A DNA stretch of 64,000 nucleotides from Porphyromonadaceae bacterium UBA7332 (lineage in GTDB: Bacteria; Bacteroidota; Bacteroidia; Bacteroidales; UBA7332). Location: the NCBI GenBank assembly GCA_002471225.1, contig DKPO01000016.1:130410-194409 (forward strand), given 5' to 3'. Shown piece after piece: positions 1-8,273 of the stretch (its first letter is position 1; every line of letters begins with the position of its first letter). Made by a program: the position numbers and the translations under genes. The notes beneath the pieces are model-generated. The model was not told the DNA's origin and made no database searches. It saw only the letters and a list, made by a program, of their open reading frames with translations.

Positions 1-3000
1 GCTTCTATCGGAGAAAAGCCTTTTTCGAGAAGCAGTTTCTCGGCATCTTCAACACCTTTCCGCACATAATTATCCTTACCCGGATCATTGGCTGCCATCG
101 ATACAGCCCGCTGAATCAAAGCCAGACGGGAAGCTGCTATATCGCGCAGCTGGCCGGAAGTCTGAACCACAACATCAATACGTGGGCGGCCTAACTTCTC
201 AGCAGGAATCAATTGCAACGAGCGGATATATCCGAACCCGTCACGCAAAGGTTCAACTCCCAAAAGGCTCAGTATCTGTGCAACCGTTGCCCCCTCACTC
301 GATATAAAATCGGAAGACCAGAGCGTGAAGCTTACTTTCTGAGGATACGTGCCATTCACAGCCAATTCCTGTTCGAGCAGATTGTCAGCCAGACGACTAC
401 CGACTTTCCACGCCTCTGCCGTAGGTGTTATTTCAGGATTAATTCCATAAAAGTTTTTACCTGTTGGTACGGCCTTCGGATTCACAATCGGATCGCCCGC
501 TGAACCCGGCTGTGTGTAACCTCCCGCAAGTGCATTGATCAAAGCATCTTGTTCGGCAGATGTACTTAACCGGAGATTCTCTTGCGTGCGGGTGATCTGT
601 CCGATTGATTCCTTCAGTGTCTGCAATGCAGTTATCAGTTCTTCATTTTTCGATTCAGGTTTATCGGATTCAGGTTTGGCCTGAGCCATTTTTTCCATCA
701 TAGAAGGCATACCCTGTTCGGTCTTTCCGATCTCTGAACTGTCAGCCGGAATAATTGATCCCTGATCGTCCAGAAAACGTGCAACTACCTTCTTTTCTTT
801 ACTCATCGCCTTACGCATCATCGCCTGCTGACGCATTTTCTTTTGCTTCTCTGTCTTTTCCGACTCATCCAGCAAGGCTTGATCCGCAGGAGATACGACC
901 GAAGCAAACAATATGTCCGGATCGTCTCCAGCCAAAGCTCGACGAATCAGCCTGTCGGCTACCGGTGTATAGCGATGAGACATAAAAGCCAGATCCTCCA
1001 GTTGGGCAGACTGAATTGTGCCATGACAAACATCAATCTGCGCGAGAGAATAGCGTAAAGGCTCCAGAGAGATCAAACGGGTCGTGTTTGCAATCTCTTC
1101 TCCGGTATAGGATTCTCCTAATGTATAAAGTCCGTCAGTCACTTTTGCACTCCCTATTTCTTCGACATAATTATGTATTTTAGCAATCACCTCATCATCC
1201 GGAATCACTGTTGAATCCAGCCCCAGAGCTGAGAACACATTTTGTTTCTTAGCCAGCTGAGTCAGGGCAATGAGATGTTCATCGCGAATCGGGCCATTCT
1301 CCAACGACTCGGCCTTATGAAGATGATCCGCCATTTTCTTAAAGTCGTCATACAGACCACCCTCCATAAAAGGTGCGGTCAGATGCGATACAAGCGTTGC
1401 ATAACTTCTGCGCTTAGCTATAATCCCTTCGCCTATATTATTAATCGTATAGATATAGAAATGCGGAAGATCCCCGACCAAAGCATCACTCCAGTCATTA
1501 TCTGAAAGTGCGATCTGTTTGCCCGGAATAAACTCCAGACTACCGTGTGTACCAAAATGAATCAAAGCATCTGCTCCGAACCCATTGCGTGTCCATAAAT
1601 AAGAAGCCACGTAAGGATAAGCAGGAGCACCTTCGACTCCGTGAGTCAGCTGATCGATATCCTCCCCCTCAGAAGGCATGGGTTGAGGCAGAATAGCCAC
1701 ATTGCCGAACTGCAAACGGGCTACCGCTATGTATTGCTCTCCATCTTGTTCATACGACATATATTTACCGGGAGCGTCCCCGTTTTTCACGCGCATCCCC
1801 TCAATCTGCTCCGGTGTCAACTGACCGGCAGCCCATTTCGTGAAAGTGCCGACACTCACCAGTTCGGGATTCCCCTCACGTATAAATTCATCATAAGCGC
1901 CCAATGCGTAGGCTCCCAGAACGGATCCTTGTTTCTGAATCATCTTTTCAAGTTCCCGGGGTGATGCAGGAAGCCCTTCTACATTATAGCCTCTCTTTTT
2001 AAGTAACAGAAGCGTGTTGTAAAGCGACTGGACTCCTTCGAGATCAGCAGCATTCAACGTGCCTTTCCCTATGCCTTTATAATAATAGATAGCCACCTTT
2101 TTGTCGGCATTGGCTTTCGTCTGAAGTTTCGTAAAGTTATATACCATCCGGCAAAACTTCTCGGTATGTCCGGGTATGGCATCGAAAATATGCATCCCGT
2201 TCTTTTCGAACTGAGCAGCAACCGCAAACGGCGCAATAGCTCCATCAAGTTCCGGCATCACCACACTCATGGAGGTCATACCTCCGGAAGCCATACCTTG
2301 TTTATCATTCATCCAGTTGTCATACAGATCACTGACCGTAACGGGTGCAAGCACCGGTACATTCAATCCCGAAAGCAGTTCCACTCCACTCTCTCCTCCG
2401 CCCATCACCAGACGTCCGTGAGGTCGATTAATAATCAGATCAGGTTCGACAGCTGCAATCATACCCAGCTTCTTCGCACCAAAAGAGTTAATCGGATAGA
2501 CATTCAAACCTTTACTTTCAAGCGACTGAATAATCGCAGCCATATGTTCTTCATTTGAATTCTGAAGATTGATATTACCGGACAGCAAGACAATACGCGG
2601 AGCCCCTTCTTTGTATCGTCCCGATTGCTCATAAAATGCCTGATAATCTTTCAGATCTGCATAGAAATTATCATCTCCCAAATGGAAATAATAATCGTCA
2701 GGTACGATCAGCGGTTCGGTATATGTTCCATTACCAATGATTTTACCATCGATCTTCCGACGTATGTAATTAAATAAACTTCTGTAATTCCGGACTGATC
2801 CGTTTTCAATCAATGCAGCAACGTATTCGCGCTCACGACCGTTCAACGTATTGATCCGGTCATTATCCGCCTCAGTAGAAAAGACGGGAATACCCGCCTT
2901 AATGGCAGCCTCAATGGCTTTCAGATGTTCACTGTCCATCGAGCTCCCGTGAACACGCACCAACACCATATCGTAATCCTTTATATGATTTGCCTGATCC

Positions 3001-3191
3001 AACGGAATGCTCTCAACAGAGACAAACGGATTATCATTGGAGCGGATTAATTTTTCGACCGTAAAATCGGGGAAGTTAAGCGTTGCAATACGGGTCGGCG
3101 AAACATAGTGTTCGTAAAGTCCCAGCAAGCAAAGCAGCAGACTCATGCCCACAACACCCCATGTTATATATTTCTTTTTTATTTTATCCAT
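1..3191 (-). CDS. hmuS: HmuS/CobN-like large chelatase-family protein (3' end beyond left edge)
   Basis: Translation from the ATG at 3191 stays open to the left edge, giving about 1,060 residues with no stop. The protein opens with a charged stretch and one hydrophobic segment (about residues 8-24), then a long CobN/magnesium-chelatase H-type sequence including 'FGTHGSLEFIPGKQ' and 'GNINLQNSNEEHM'. CobN is the large subunit of cobaltochelatase, but no cobalamin gene lies nearby and the two upstream genes are hmuY and hmuR, so this is the HmuS branch. HmuS proteins have been linked to removing iron from haem under anaerobic conditions; applying that here is inference. The N-terminal segment would tether it to the inner membrane, facing the periplasm. 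It follows hmuY by 92 bp, with a hairpin between. The C-terminus is outside the window. Confidence 0.85.
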   Translation of the reverse strand, partial: MDKIKKKYITWGVVGMSLLLCLLGLYEHYVSPTRIATLNFPDFTVEKLIRSNDNPFVSVESIPLDQANHIKDYDMVLVRVHGSSMDSEHLKAIEAAIKAGIPVFSTEADNDRINTLNGREREYVAALIENGSVRNYRSLFNYIRRKIDGKIIGNGTYTEPLIVPDDYYFHLGDDNFYADLKDYQAFYEQSGRYKEGAPRIVLLSGNINLQNSNEEHMAAIIQSLESKGLNVYPINSFGAKKLGMIAAVEPDLIINRPHGRLVMGGGESGVELLSGLNVPVLAPVTVSDLYDNWMNDKQGMASGGMTSMSVVMPELDGAIAPFAVAAQFEKNGMHIFDAIPGHTEKFCRMVYNFTKLQTKANADKKVAIYYYKGIGKGTLNAADLEGVQSLYNTLLLLKKRGYNVEGLPASPRELEKMIQKQGSVLGAYALGAYDEFIREGNPELVSVGTFTKWAAGQLTPEQIEGMRVKNGDAPGKYMSYEQDGEQYIAVARLQFGNVAILPQPMPSEGEDIDQLTHGVEGAPAYPYVASYLWTRNGFGADALIHFGTHGSLEFIPGKQIALSDNDWSDALVGDLPHFYIYTINNIGEGIIAKRRSYATLVSHLTAPFMEGGLYDDFKKMADHLHKAESLENGPIRDEHLIALTQLAKKQNVFSALGLDSTVIPDDEVIAKIHNYVEEIGSAKVTDGLYTLGESYTGEEIANTTRLISLEPLRYSLAQIDVCHGTIQSAQLEDLAFMSHRYTPVADRLIRRALAGDDPDILFASVVSPADQALLDESEKTEKQKKMRQQAMMRKAMSKEKKVVARFLDDQGSIIPADSSEIGKTEQGMPSMMEKMAQAKPESDKPESKNEELITALQTLKESIGQITRTQENLRLSTSAEQDALINALAGGYTQPGSAGDPIVNPKAVPTGKNFYGINPEITPTAEAWKVGSRLADNLLEQELAVNGTYPQKVSFTLWSSDFISSEGATVAQILSLLGVEPLRDGFGYIRSLQLIPAEKLGRPRIDVVVQTSGQLRDIAASRLALIQRAVSMAANDPGKDNYVRKGVEDAEKLLLEKGFSPIE

Positions 3192-3220
3192 CTCATTCTT
3201 GTTATACACCATATAACCAA

Positions 3221-3247
3221 TGAGGAGTCTCAGTCTCAGACTCCTCA
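3221..3247 (-). other. Intercistronic hairpin between hmuY and hmuS
   Basis: Perfect 10-bp inverted repeat with a 7-nt loop, 3' of hmuY and 30 bp before the hmuS start. No U-run follows on the minus strand, so it does not look like an intrinsic terminator. A processing or mRNA-stability element that raises hmuY over hmuS is the simplest reading; this is inference. Confidence 0.55.
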
Positions 3248-3283
3248 CCGGCAATCAACTATATTCGATCCATTAACGGATTA

Positions 3284-3901
3284 TTAAAGCTTAGAGAAAT
3301 GAAACTTCACATGTCCCGTAACTTTACTTTCATTCTGATACTGCGTAAACTTCACTTTATAATGGCCTTTGCCGTCAGCAGTACGGAAAAGATACACAGG
3401 CGCCTGAAGATATACAGGAGGCATAATCATGCTTCCGTCAGGGTTTTTCTTGAACAGAATCACTGTTGCAGATGACTTAACAACTGTAGTCTCTCCGTTC
3501 ATCCCTTGCGATGTGACTGCCTCGTCCGCAGCAAACGATACGTTAGCGGGAATACTCTTGATTGCATTAAAATCTGTAGAAGCATCAAATGTATAGACTC
3601 CCCCCTGAGAAGAAACCGTAGTGGCAGCTCCACTGTTTGTACGTACCATATAGCGATTAACGGCTATATCCCAGTCCTTACGCTCTGCCCATTTAGCATT
3701 ATCCGTTTTATCCTCTTCACCTGTTCCCACAATCTTGTTTTCGGCAAGACTGAAATAATGCCAGGTTGTTTTGGATGTAGCGTCAATATAAGCCTCTTTG
3801 GTATCGGCAGATAATGCAGGAGCCGGATCATCCTTAGAGCAGGATGTAAAACCTAAGAGAATAAGCATCATAAGAGCTGAGAAAAGATTTGTTGTTTTCA
3901 T
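3284..3901 (-). CDS. hmuY: HmuY-family haem-binding lipoprotein
   Basis: 205 residues. The N-terminus is a lipoprotein signal with the lipobox ending at Cys21 (GFTSC), followed by acidic residues, as in surface lipoproteins of Bacteroidetes. The conserved HmuY core is present: 'WHYFSL' near residue 47, then 'RKDWDIAVNRYMVRTNSG' near 73-90. HmuY of Porphyromonas gingivalis binds haem with two histidines; relatives in Tannerella and Prevotella use methionines. Here the second half has few histidines but has Met in 'SQGMNG' and 'GSMIMPP', so a Met-based haem site is plausible (inference). It lies 35 bp after the receptor gene and is very likely co-transcribed with it, handing haem to HmuR. Confidence 0.88.
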   Translation of the reverse strand: MKTTNLFSALMMLILLGFTSCSKDDPAPALSADTKEAYIDATSKTTWHYFSLAENKIVGTGEEDKTDNAKWAERKDWDIAVNRYMVRTNSGAATTVSSQGGVYTFDASTDFNAIKSIPANVSFAADEAVTSQGMNGETTVVKSSATVILFKKNPDGSMIMPPVYLQAPVYLFRTADGKGHYKVKFTQYQNESKVTGHVKFHFSKL

Positions 3902-3936
3902 CGTTGTACTTGTTTAAAATATTAATAGTTCGTTCT

Positions 3937-6078
3937 TTATTTAAAAGCATAATGCAATCCTATCATATACTGTCGTCCGGGATTTACGAATGTAGCCTCC
4001 TTGAAATTGAAGAGGTTGTCACACTTAAATGTAAGATCCAGACTATGTTTGCGGAAGCGGAAAGGTTTCACCAAAACGATTTTCCAGATATTGTATGGCT
4101 TGGATCCGGATAGCTCGGGAATTTGTTCTCCCTGACTGTCCGTCACCATCTGTTCATACAATTTAGGTGAATTCATGCGCCCTGCAAACTGAAGGGAAAA
4201 GGGTGAGCGGGCTATTTTTCCGTTCCACGTAACCGATACAGTCCCGCTGTGTCTGACGTTACCCGATAACTGAAGACCTGTCGAATTATCCTGTGCATCG
4301 CAATAACTGTAACTCCCTTTCAGAAGGATTTCTTTAAACAGGATATAGGATAGATTGAGGTCAATCCCTTTTAATGTAGCGCTGCTCACGTTCTTGTAAT
4401 ACTTCTCGTTTTTACCCTGCTCAGTCACCACGTCATATTGTGTAATTTTATTGTTAATATCATTCCAATATCCGGACAGAGAGATATTCAACCCTCCGTG
4501 TGTATATTCAGCCGATAAGGAATTATACAAACCCTTCTCTGCTTTCAGGTTCGGATTTCCATATACCCAGAACATACCCTGATGATCAAAATCATAATAC
4601 AGTTCCTTGATACTCGGTGCACGGAATGCCGTCCCCACACCTCCGCGGAACGTAAAGTCTAAGAGTTTGTACATCAAAGAGAGTTTAGGTGTAAGAGCTG
4701 AATTGAACTGTGTATTGTAGGTATATCTGGCACCGGCTATAACATCGAGATTTCTGACAGGTGTCCATTGCGCCTGACCGAAAACGTTGAAATCATCCAG
4801 CTTTTTGGTAGTAGGCACCGAACCAAGTGTTTTGGTCGCATAATTCTCTTCGTGATTCTGTTCGAGACCCGCTACAATCTCCCATTTATCTGTCGGATTG
4901 AATGTATTCAATATTCGGGATGAAAGATAGGAGGCTGTGTTCTGTGTTTTAGATGATCCTGATTGTTCCAGGTAATCTGTATCGAAATACTTATCGAAAT
5001 TCACACTCGCACGCACCGAATAGCGTTTATCATCCGAACGATAGCCACCGTTAACACCCGTACTGAAAGTGTGTGTAAGCGGATGTGTGGTATTCAGACT
5101 GCCCCGGGGATTAAATGTTTCGTGTCTGAAATAGCGTCCTGTGAGGTTCATATCTATTTGTTCTGTCGGACGATAACCGACTTTCAGATTTCCTCCCCAA
5201 TCCGTGTACTTTGCAGCATAAGGTCCGGAACCGTCTCCGCCAAAGCCATCGGAGCTATTACGAAAACCATGTACACGTGTCTTGAACTTCCCACTGTTTA
5301 CGCCAGCTTCAAGTTTGGTACGGAGCGTATGATGACTTTCCATTTGCACATCTGCGCCTCCCTCAAATTTATGAACCGGATCTTTCGTAATGATATTTAT
5401 GACCGCACCGACCGCATTGGAACCATACAGAGCAGAAGCAGCTCCGTTGATAACTTCAATACGCTTAATATTATTGACATCAATCTGATTCAGATTCACA
5501 TTCCCGCCGGCTCCTTCGGAAACCATTCGTTCGCCGTCAACCAGAAACAGGATATAACGACTGTTGAGACCTTTTATCCGCAGGTTATTGCCCATCGCAT
5601 TAGGCGTAGTCACAATACCCGGTATATTATCTTCCAGCGCTTCAAGAGCAGATACGGCTCCTGCTTTCTGAATCTCGCGTTCACGAACCAGTGTTGTCAG
5701 AACCGGTACATCCGAAAGTCTTTTTTCTGTCCGGGTTCCTGTAACAACTACCTCTCCGAGATTAAGTATCTGCTCGGTAAGAGAGAAGTCGATAATTGTA
5801 TCCTGCGTCAGATAAATCGTTTTTTGTTTAACCGGATAAGATGAAAAATACATGGTACTGAGTGTAACTTCACCTTCTGTAAGATCTCGTATTGTATATT
5901 TACCGTTATAATCGGTCTGTGCTCCTTGTTTGCCTGTAGTAATATAAACCCCTGTTAAGGGTTCTTTTGTCAGACTATCTTTGACTATACCCGTAATTTC
6001 AATTTTTGCATTTTGCCCTTTCGCACCCATAACCGTAAGCAGCAGAAAGAGGCAACTCATTTTCTTAGCAATCGTCAT
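3937..6078 (-). CDS. hmuR: TonB-dependent haem/haemoprotein receptor HmuR
   Basis: 713 residues. Signal peptide (about 1-21, ending MGAKGQ), a carboxypeptidase-like regulatory domain (about 25-105, 'VKDSLTKEPLTGVYI'), a plug domain starting at 'GEVVVTGTRTEKRLSDVP', then a 22-strand-type barrel ending in aromatic 'MIGLHYAFK'. The barrel carries the FRAP and NPNL boxes ('TAFRAPSIKELYYDF' and 'YGNPNLKAEKG') known from haem and haemoglobin receptors such as HmuR, HemR and ShuA. Together with hmuY and hmuS downstream it forms a haem-acquisition operon. A -33/-7 promoter lies just upstream. BtuB is the alternative because a CobN-like gene is present, but the FRAP/NPNL boxes and hmuY favour haem. 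Confidence 0.88.
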   Translation of the reverse strand: MTIAKKMSCLFLLLTVMGAKGQNAKIEITGIVKDSLTKEPLTGVYITTGKQGAQTDYNGKYTIRDLTEGEVTLSTMYFSSYPVKQKTIYLTQDTIIDFSLTEQILNLGEVVVTGTRTEKRLSDVPVLTTLVREREIQKAGAVSALEALEDNIPGIVTTPNAMGNNLRIKGLNSRYILFLVDGERMVSEGAGGNVNLNQIDVNNIKRIEVINGAASALYGSNAVGAVINIITKDPVHKFEGGADVQMESHHTLRTKLEAGVNSGKFKTRVHGFRNSSDGFGGDGSGPYAAKYTDWGGNLKVGYRPTEQIDMNLTGRYFRHETFNPRGSLNTTHPLTHTFSTGVNGGYRSDDKRYSVRASVNFDKYFDTDYLEQSGSSKTQNTASYLSSRILNTFNPTDKWEIVAGLEQNHEENYATKTLGSVPTTKKLDDFNVFGQAQWTPVRNLDVIAGARYTYNTQFNSALTPKLSLMYKLLDFTFRGGVGTAFRAPSIKELYYDFDHQGMFWVYGNPNLKAEKGLYNSLSAEYTHGGLNISLSGYWNDINNKITQYDVVTEQGKNEKYYKNVSSATLKGIDLNLSYILFKEILLKGSYSYCDAQDNSTGLQLSGNVRHSGTVSVTWNGKIARSPFSLQFAGRMNSPKLYEQMVTDSQGEQIPELSGSKPYNIWKIVLVKPFRFRKHSLDLTFKCDNLFNFKEATFVNPGRQYMIGLHYAFK

Positions 6079-6104
6079 AATATTTTAGGTTATTATTTCG
6101 ACTG

Positions 6105-6135
6105 CAAAGGTATTTGACCCGATAATAGTTAACAA
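6105..6135 (-). promoter_or_regulatory. Bacteroidetes-type promoter of the hmu operon
   Basis: On the minus strand, TTG (6133-6135) is followed after 20 nt by TACCTTTG (6105-6112), matching the Bacteroidetes -33 TTG and -7 TAnnTTTG pattern. It sits 27 bp before the hmuR ATG. A near-palindrome GG-n-ATAATTAT-n-CC at 6148-6161 lies immediately upstream and could be an operator; that part is a guess. Confidence 0.6.
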
Positions 6136-6280
6136 TCCCAATTTTTAGGGATAATTATTCCGTCAGATACCAAAAAAGAGTTAATCATTTTTAGGTATTT
6201 TCAGCGTTGTATTTATAAATCTACAGATATTTTTCCATCAGAAATATCTGATTAAAATCACATAATAGCCTTCATTCATA

Positions 6281-6288
6281 TATATTTG
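6281..6288 (+). promoter_or_regulatory. -7 promoter element of the cupin gene
   Basis: TATATTTG matches TAnnTTTG, 55 bp before the cupin ATG. No clear TTG at -33. Confidence 0.4.
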
Positions 6289-6342
6289 CAGTCAAACACC
6301 CAGGTTGTTTCCAATCAGATAAATCAATAAAAATCACGTTAT

Positions 6343-6717
6343 ATGGAAAATGAATTCGATTATAATCAGCAAATGGATGTAAAGTATGATTATCTTGAAA
6401 AAATAGAAGTTCCTGAAATTGTAAAAGGATGTAAGGACAAATGGTTTAATCAATCTTTATGCAATGTAAACAGCTCTGTGTTTCGTTTAGGTATTTTCGA
6501 GGGAGAATATCATATGCACAAACATGATGAGGACGACGAGCTTTTTTTCGTAATCGAAGGAAGCATTGTATTAGAAACTGAAAAAGGGAACTTCGAGCTG
6601 AAACAATATGAAGGCGTTTGTGTACCTAAAGGGACTATGCACAGACCTGTAGCCAAAGAAAAAGCAGTCGTTCTGATGATCGAAAATATCGGTATAGATC
6701 CTATCGGGAAGTACTAA
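6343..6717 (+). CDS. Single-domain cupin protein
   Basis: 124 residues, cytoplasmic (no signal peptide). The cupin motif 1 is 'EYHMHKHDEDDELFFVIEG' (about residues 46-64), giving His, His and Glu metal ligands, and motif 2 is 'KQYEGVCVPKGTMHRPVAKE' (about 87-106) with the last His ligand. This is a small metal-binding beta-barrel of the cupin_2 family; members act as isomerases, dioxygenases or small sensors, and the substrate cannot be read from sequence. It is divergent from hmuR and convergent with the next gene, with a shared terminator between them. Nothing ties it firmly to haem metabolism. Confidence 0.8.
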   Translation: MENEFDYNQQMDVKYDYLEKIEVPEIVKGCKDKWFNQSLCNVNSSVFRLGIFEGEYHMHKHDEDDELFFVIEGSIVLETEKGNFELKQYEGVCVPKGTMHRPVAKEKAVVLMIENIGIDPIGKY

Positions 6718-6723
6718 CAAACA

Positions 6724-6758
6724 AAAAGGAGTTGCTAAATCGTATTGCAACTCCTTTT
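6724..6758. terminator. Bidirectional terminator between cupin and metallopeptidase genes
   Basis: 12-bp perfect stem (6724-6735 with 6747-6758) with A-run on the left and T-run on the right, between two convergent genes. Confidence 0.8.
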
Positions 6759-6775
6759 CGTTTATATTCAATCGT

Positions 6776-8047
6776 TCAGATTCCTCTGACCTTTGTATCC
6801 AGCTCTTTAATGGCCGTTTGAGGGAAATATCGAGACAGATGATTTATAAACTCCGTGTAATCAGTCAACTGAGCATCTTTATCGCTCAGGAAAGAAATGA
6901 TTGCTCCGGCCATTTGCTTTTCATTCCCATTTGCCGCCATCTGCTGCAAAAGCGCCGGACCATACTGATAGATCAGTGATCTGGTTTCATTATTATTCAC
7001 GACTGCATCAAACAGGTTTTGACCTCCTGCCGGTTTGATATCTGTTTTTATTGATTCCGTCTGATTTGTAATATACATAGTCAGCCATTCAATCAGACTC
7101 TCTTTTATCAGAAACTCTCCCTTAGAAGGTGATTTGACATAAACAGGAAAAGACTGATGAATCATCTCATGCAACATTCCCTCTGCCGTTAAATTAATAT
7201 CGACCACACTGTGTGATCTGAAGCTTACACCAAAAGCCTGACGTGCATCGTCATCTCTCCAGTTAATCATCAGCATATTCAGGTTGCGTGGAGACGGATA
7301 AAAATCTGAGAGATTTGAGAGATAGCTGTAGAAGATATTGAGTTTCTCCTGATATTTCATTTCAGAAGACAAGGTATCAGGTATATAAACCGAAATCATA
7401 GCTTTACCAGATTGTTTATCCTCTTTAGTGAAAGCTGCAGAATTAAAACAGGTCAGATTAACCTGCCCGATACGAGAGTCAAAACACATCTCCCGATCCG
7501 CAAAAAATATGAAACTGCCTGGAACATGAATCCGGGTTTCTTTAATCTGTATGTTCATTGGATAGATATATTCTTCACGCGGGTAATATGTCAGAACGTT
7601 GGGATAGTTATCTGCAAATCGGGAGAAGAAGAATCCCGTACCGATAACATCATATCCGACAACGAGATCCGTACACTTCTGATCGGGCAGAATAATAATC
7701 AGCTCCTGATCCTCCATCATAGGCAACGCGGCAGGTAAACTTTTCACCTGTGTTTGCAGATGTCTTTCTGTGCCATCGGAATCAACACAGAAAGCCTGAA
7801 GATTCTTCGGTTCCAAGCCCTGAGATATCTTTACATTGTTTTTTAATACCAAAGTATCACTATCATTATTTTCAACTGACAGATTCATTCGTACATGCAA
7901 CTGATATTTCAGATCAGCAAAAGAAGTATCACCTGCTGCTACATCCATCAAAGAAATATGTAAGGTGTCACAAACCAATCGCTGTGCAGTAAGAAACGGC
8001 GAAAGTGATAAAGAAAACAGCAGAAACAAAGCCGAAAGGTATTTCAT
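6776..8047 (-). CDS. Secreted M1-like (gluzincin) metallopeptidase, substrate unknown
   Basis: 423 residues with a cleavable signal peptide (about 1-21, SPFLTAQ). The first 200 residues are beta-rich like the N-terminal domain of M1 aminopeptidases. The sequence 'MLHEMIHQSF' gives HExxH at 293-297, followed after exactly 18 residues by Glu316 in 'IKESLIEW', which is the HExxH-x18-E zinc signature of gluzincins. No GAMEN-like exopeptidase motif is evident, so aminopeptidase activity is not assured. It probably acts in the periplasm. It is transcribed alone, divergent from the nitric oxide reductase gene. I do not recognise a characterised homologue. Confidence 0.65.
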   Translation of the reverse strand: MKYLSALFLLFSLSLSPFLTAQRLVCDTLHISLMDVAAGDTSFADLKYQLHVRMNLSVENNDSDTLVLKNNVKISQGLEPKNLQAFCVDSDGTERHLQTQVKSLPAALPMMEDQELIIILPDQKCTDLVVGYDVIGTGFFFSRFADNYPNVLTYYPREEYIYPMNIQIKETRIHVPGSFIFFADREMCFDSRIGQVNLTCFNSAAFTKEDKQSGKAMISVYIPDTLSSEMKYQEKLNIFYSYLSNLSDFYPSPRNLNMLMINWRDDDARQAFGVSFRSHSVVDINLTAEGMLHEMIHQSFPVYVKSPSKGEFLIKESLIEWLTMYITNQTESIKTDIKPAGGQNLFDAVVNNNETRSLIYQYGPALLQQMAANGNEKQMAGAIISFLSDKDAQLTDYTEFINHLSRYFPQTAIKELDTKVRGI

Positions 8048-8131
8048 AATATATCAGGTTAGTTTTTCATATCAGAAGACAAACATAAACTAAAAATTTA
8101 TCAACTCTGCTATAATACTCTCTAAAACAAC

Positions 8132-8164
8132 GAATCGCATCCATTCAGACGAACGATGCGATTC
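8132..8164. repeat. Inverted repeat in the divergent promoter region before norB
   Basis: 10-bp perfect inverted repeat (8132-8141 with 8155-8164, 13-nt loop) between two divergently transcribed genes, where a terminator is not expected and no T-run follows on the plus strand. It lies 110 bp before the norB ATG and could be an operator or a 5'-leader hairpin. Confidence 0.45.
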
Positions 8165-8273
8165 ATTAATATAACTACCTGAAAAATATTAAGAAATAAC
8201 TACAGTCGAACCTTAACAGATATTTGAATGTTTAAAACTAAATGCTTCTAACACTTAAATTAAATAAAATTCT

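Noticed and set aside
2166..2558. 130-residue plus-strand frame within the CobN-like gene
   Set aside because: Lies wholly opposite conserved coding sequence; no start context or family features.
1..3191. Cobaltochelatase CobN of cobalamin synthesis
   Set aside because: hmuY and a haem-type receptor are directly upstream and no cob or cbi genes are visible, so the HmuS branch fits better; the missing 3' end leaves a small doubt.
4963..5844. 293-residue open frame on the plus strand inside hmuR
   Set aside because: Antisense shadow of a receptor with intact domains; composition is Ile/Arg/Thr-rich and no motif is visible.
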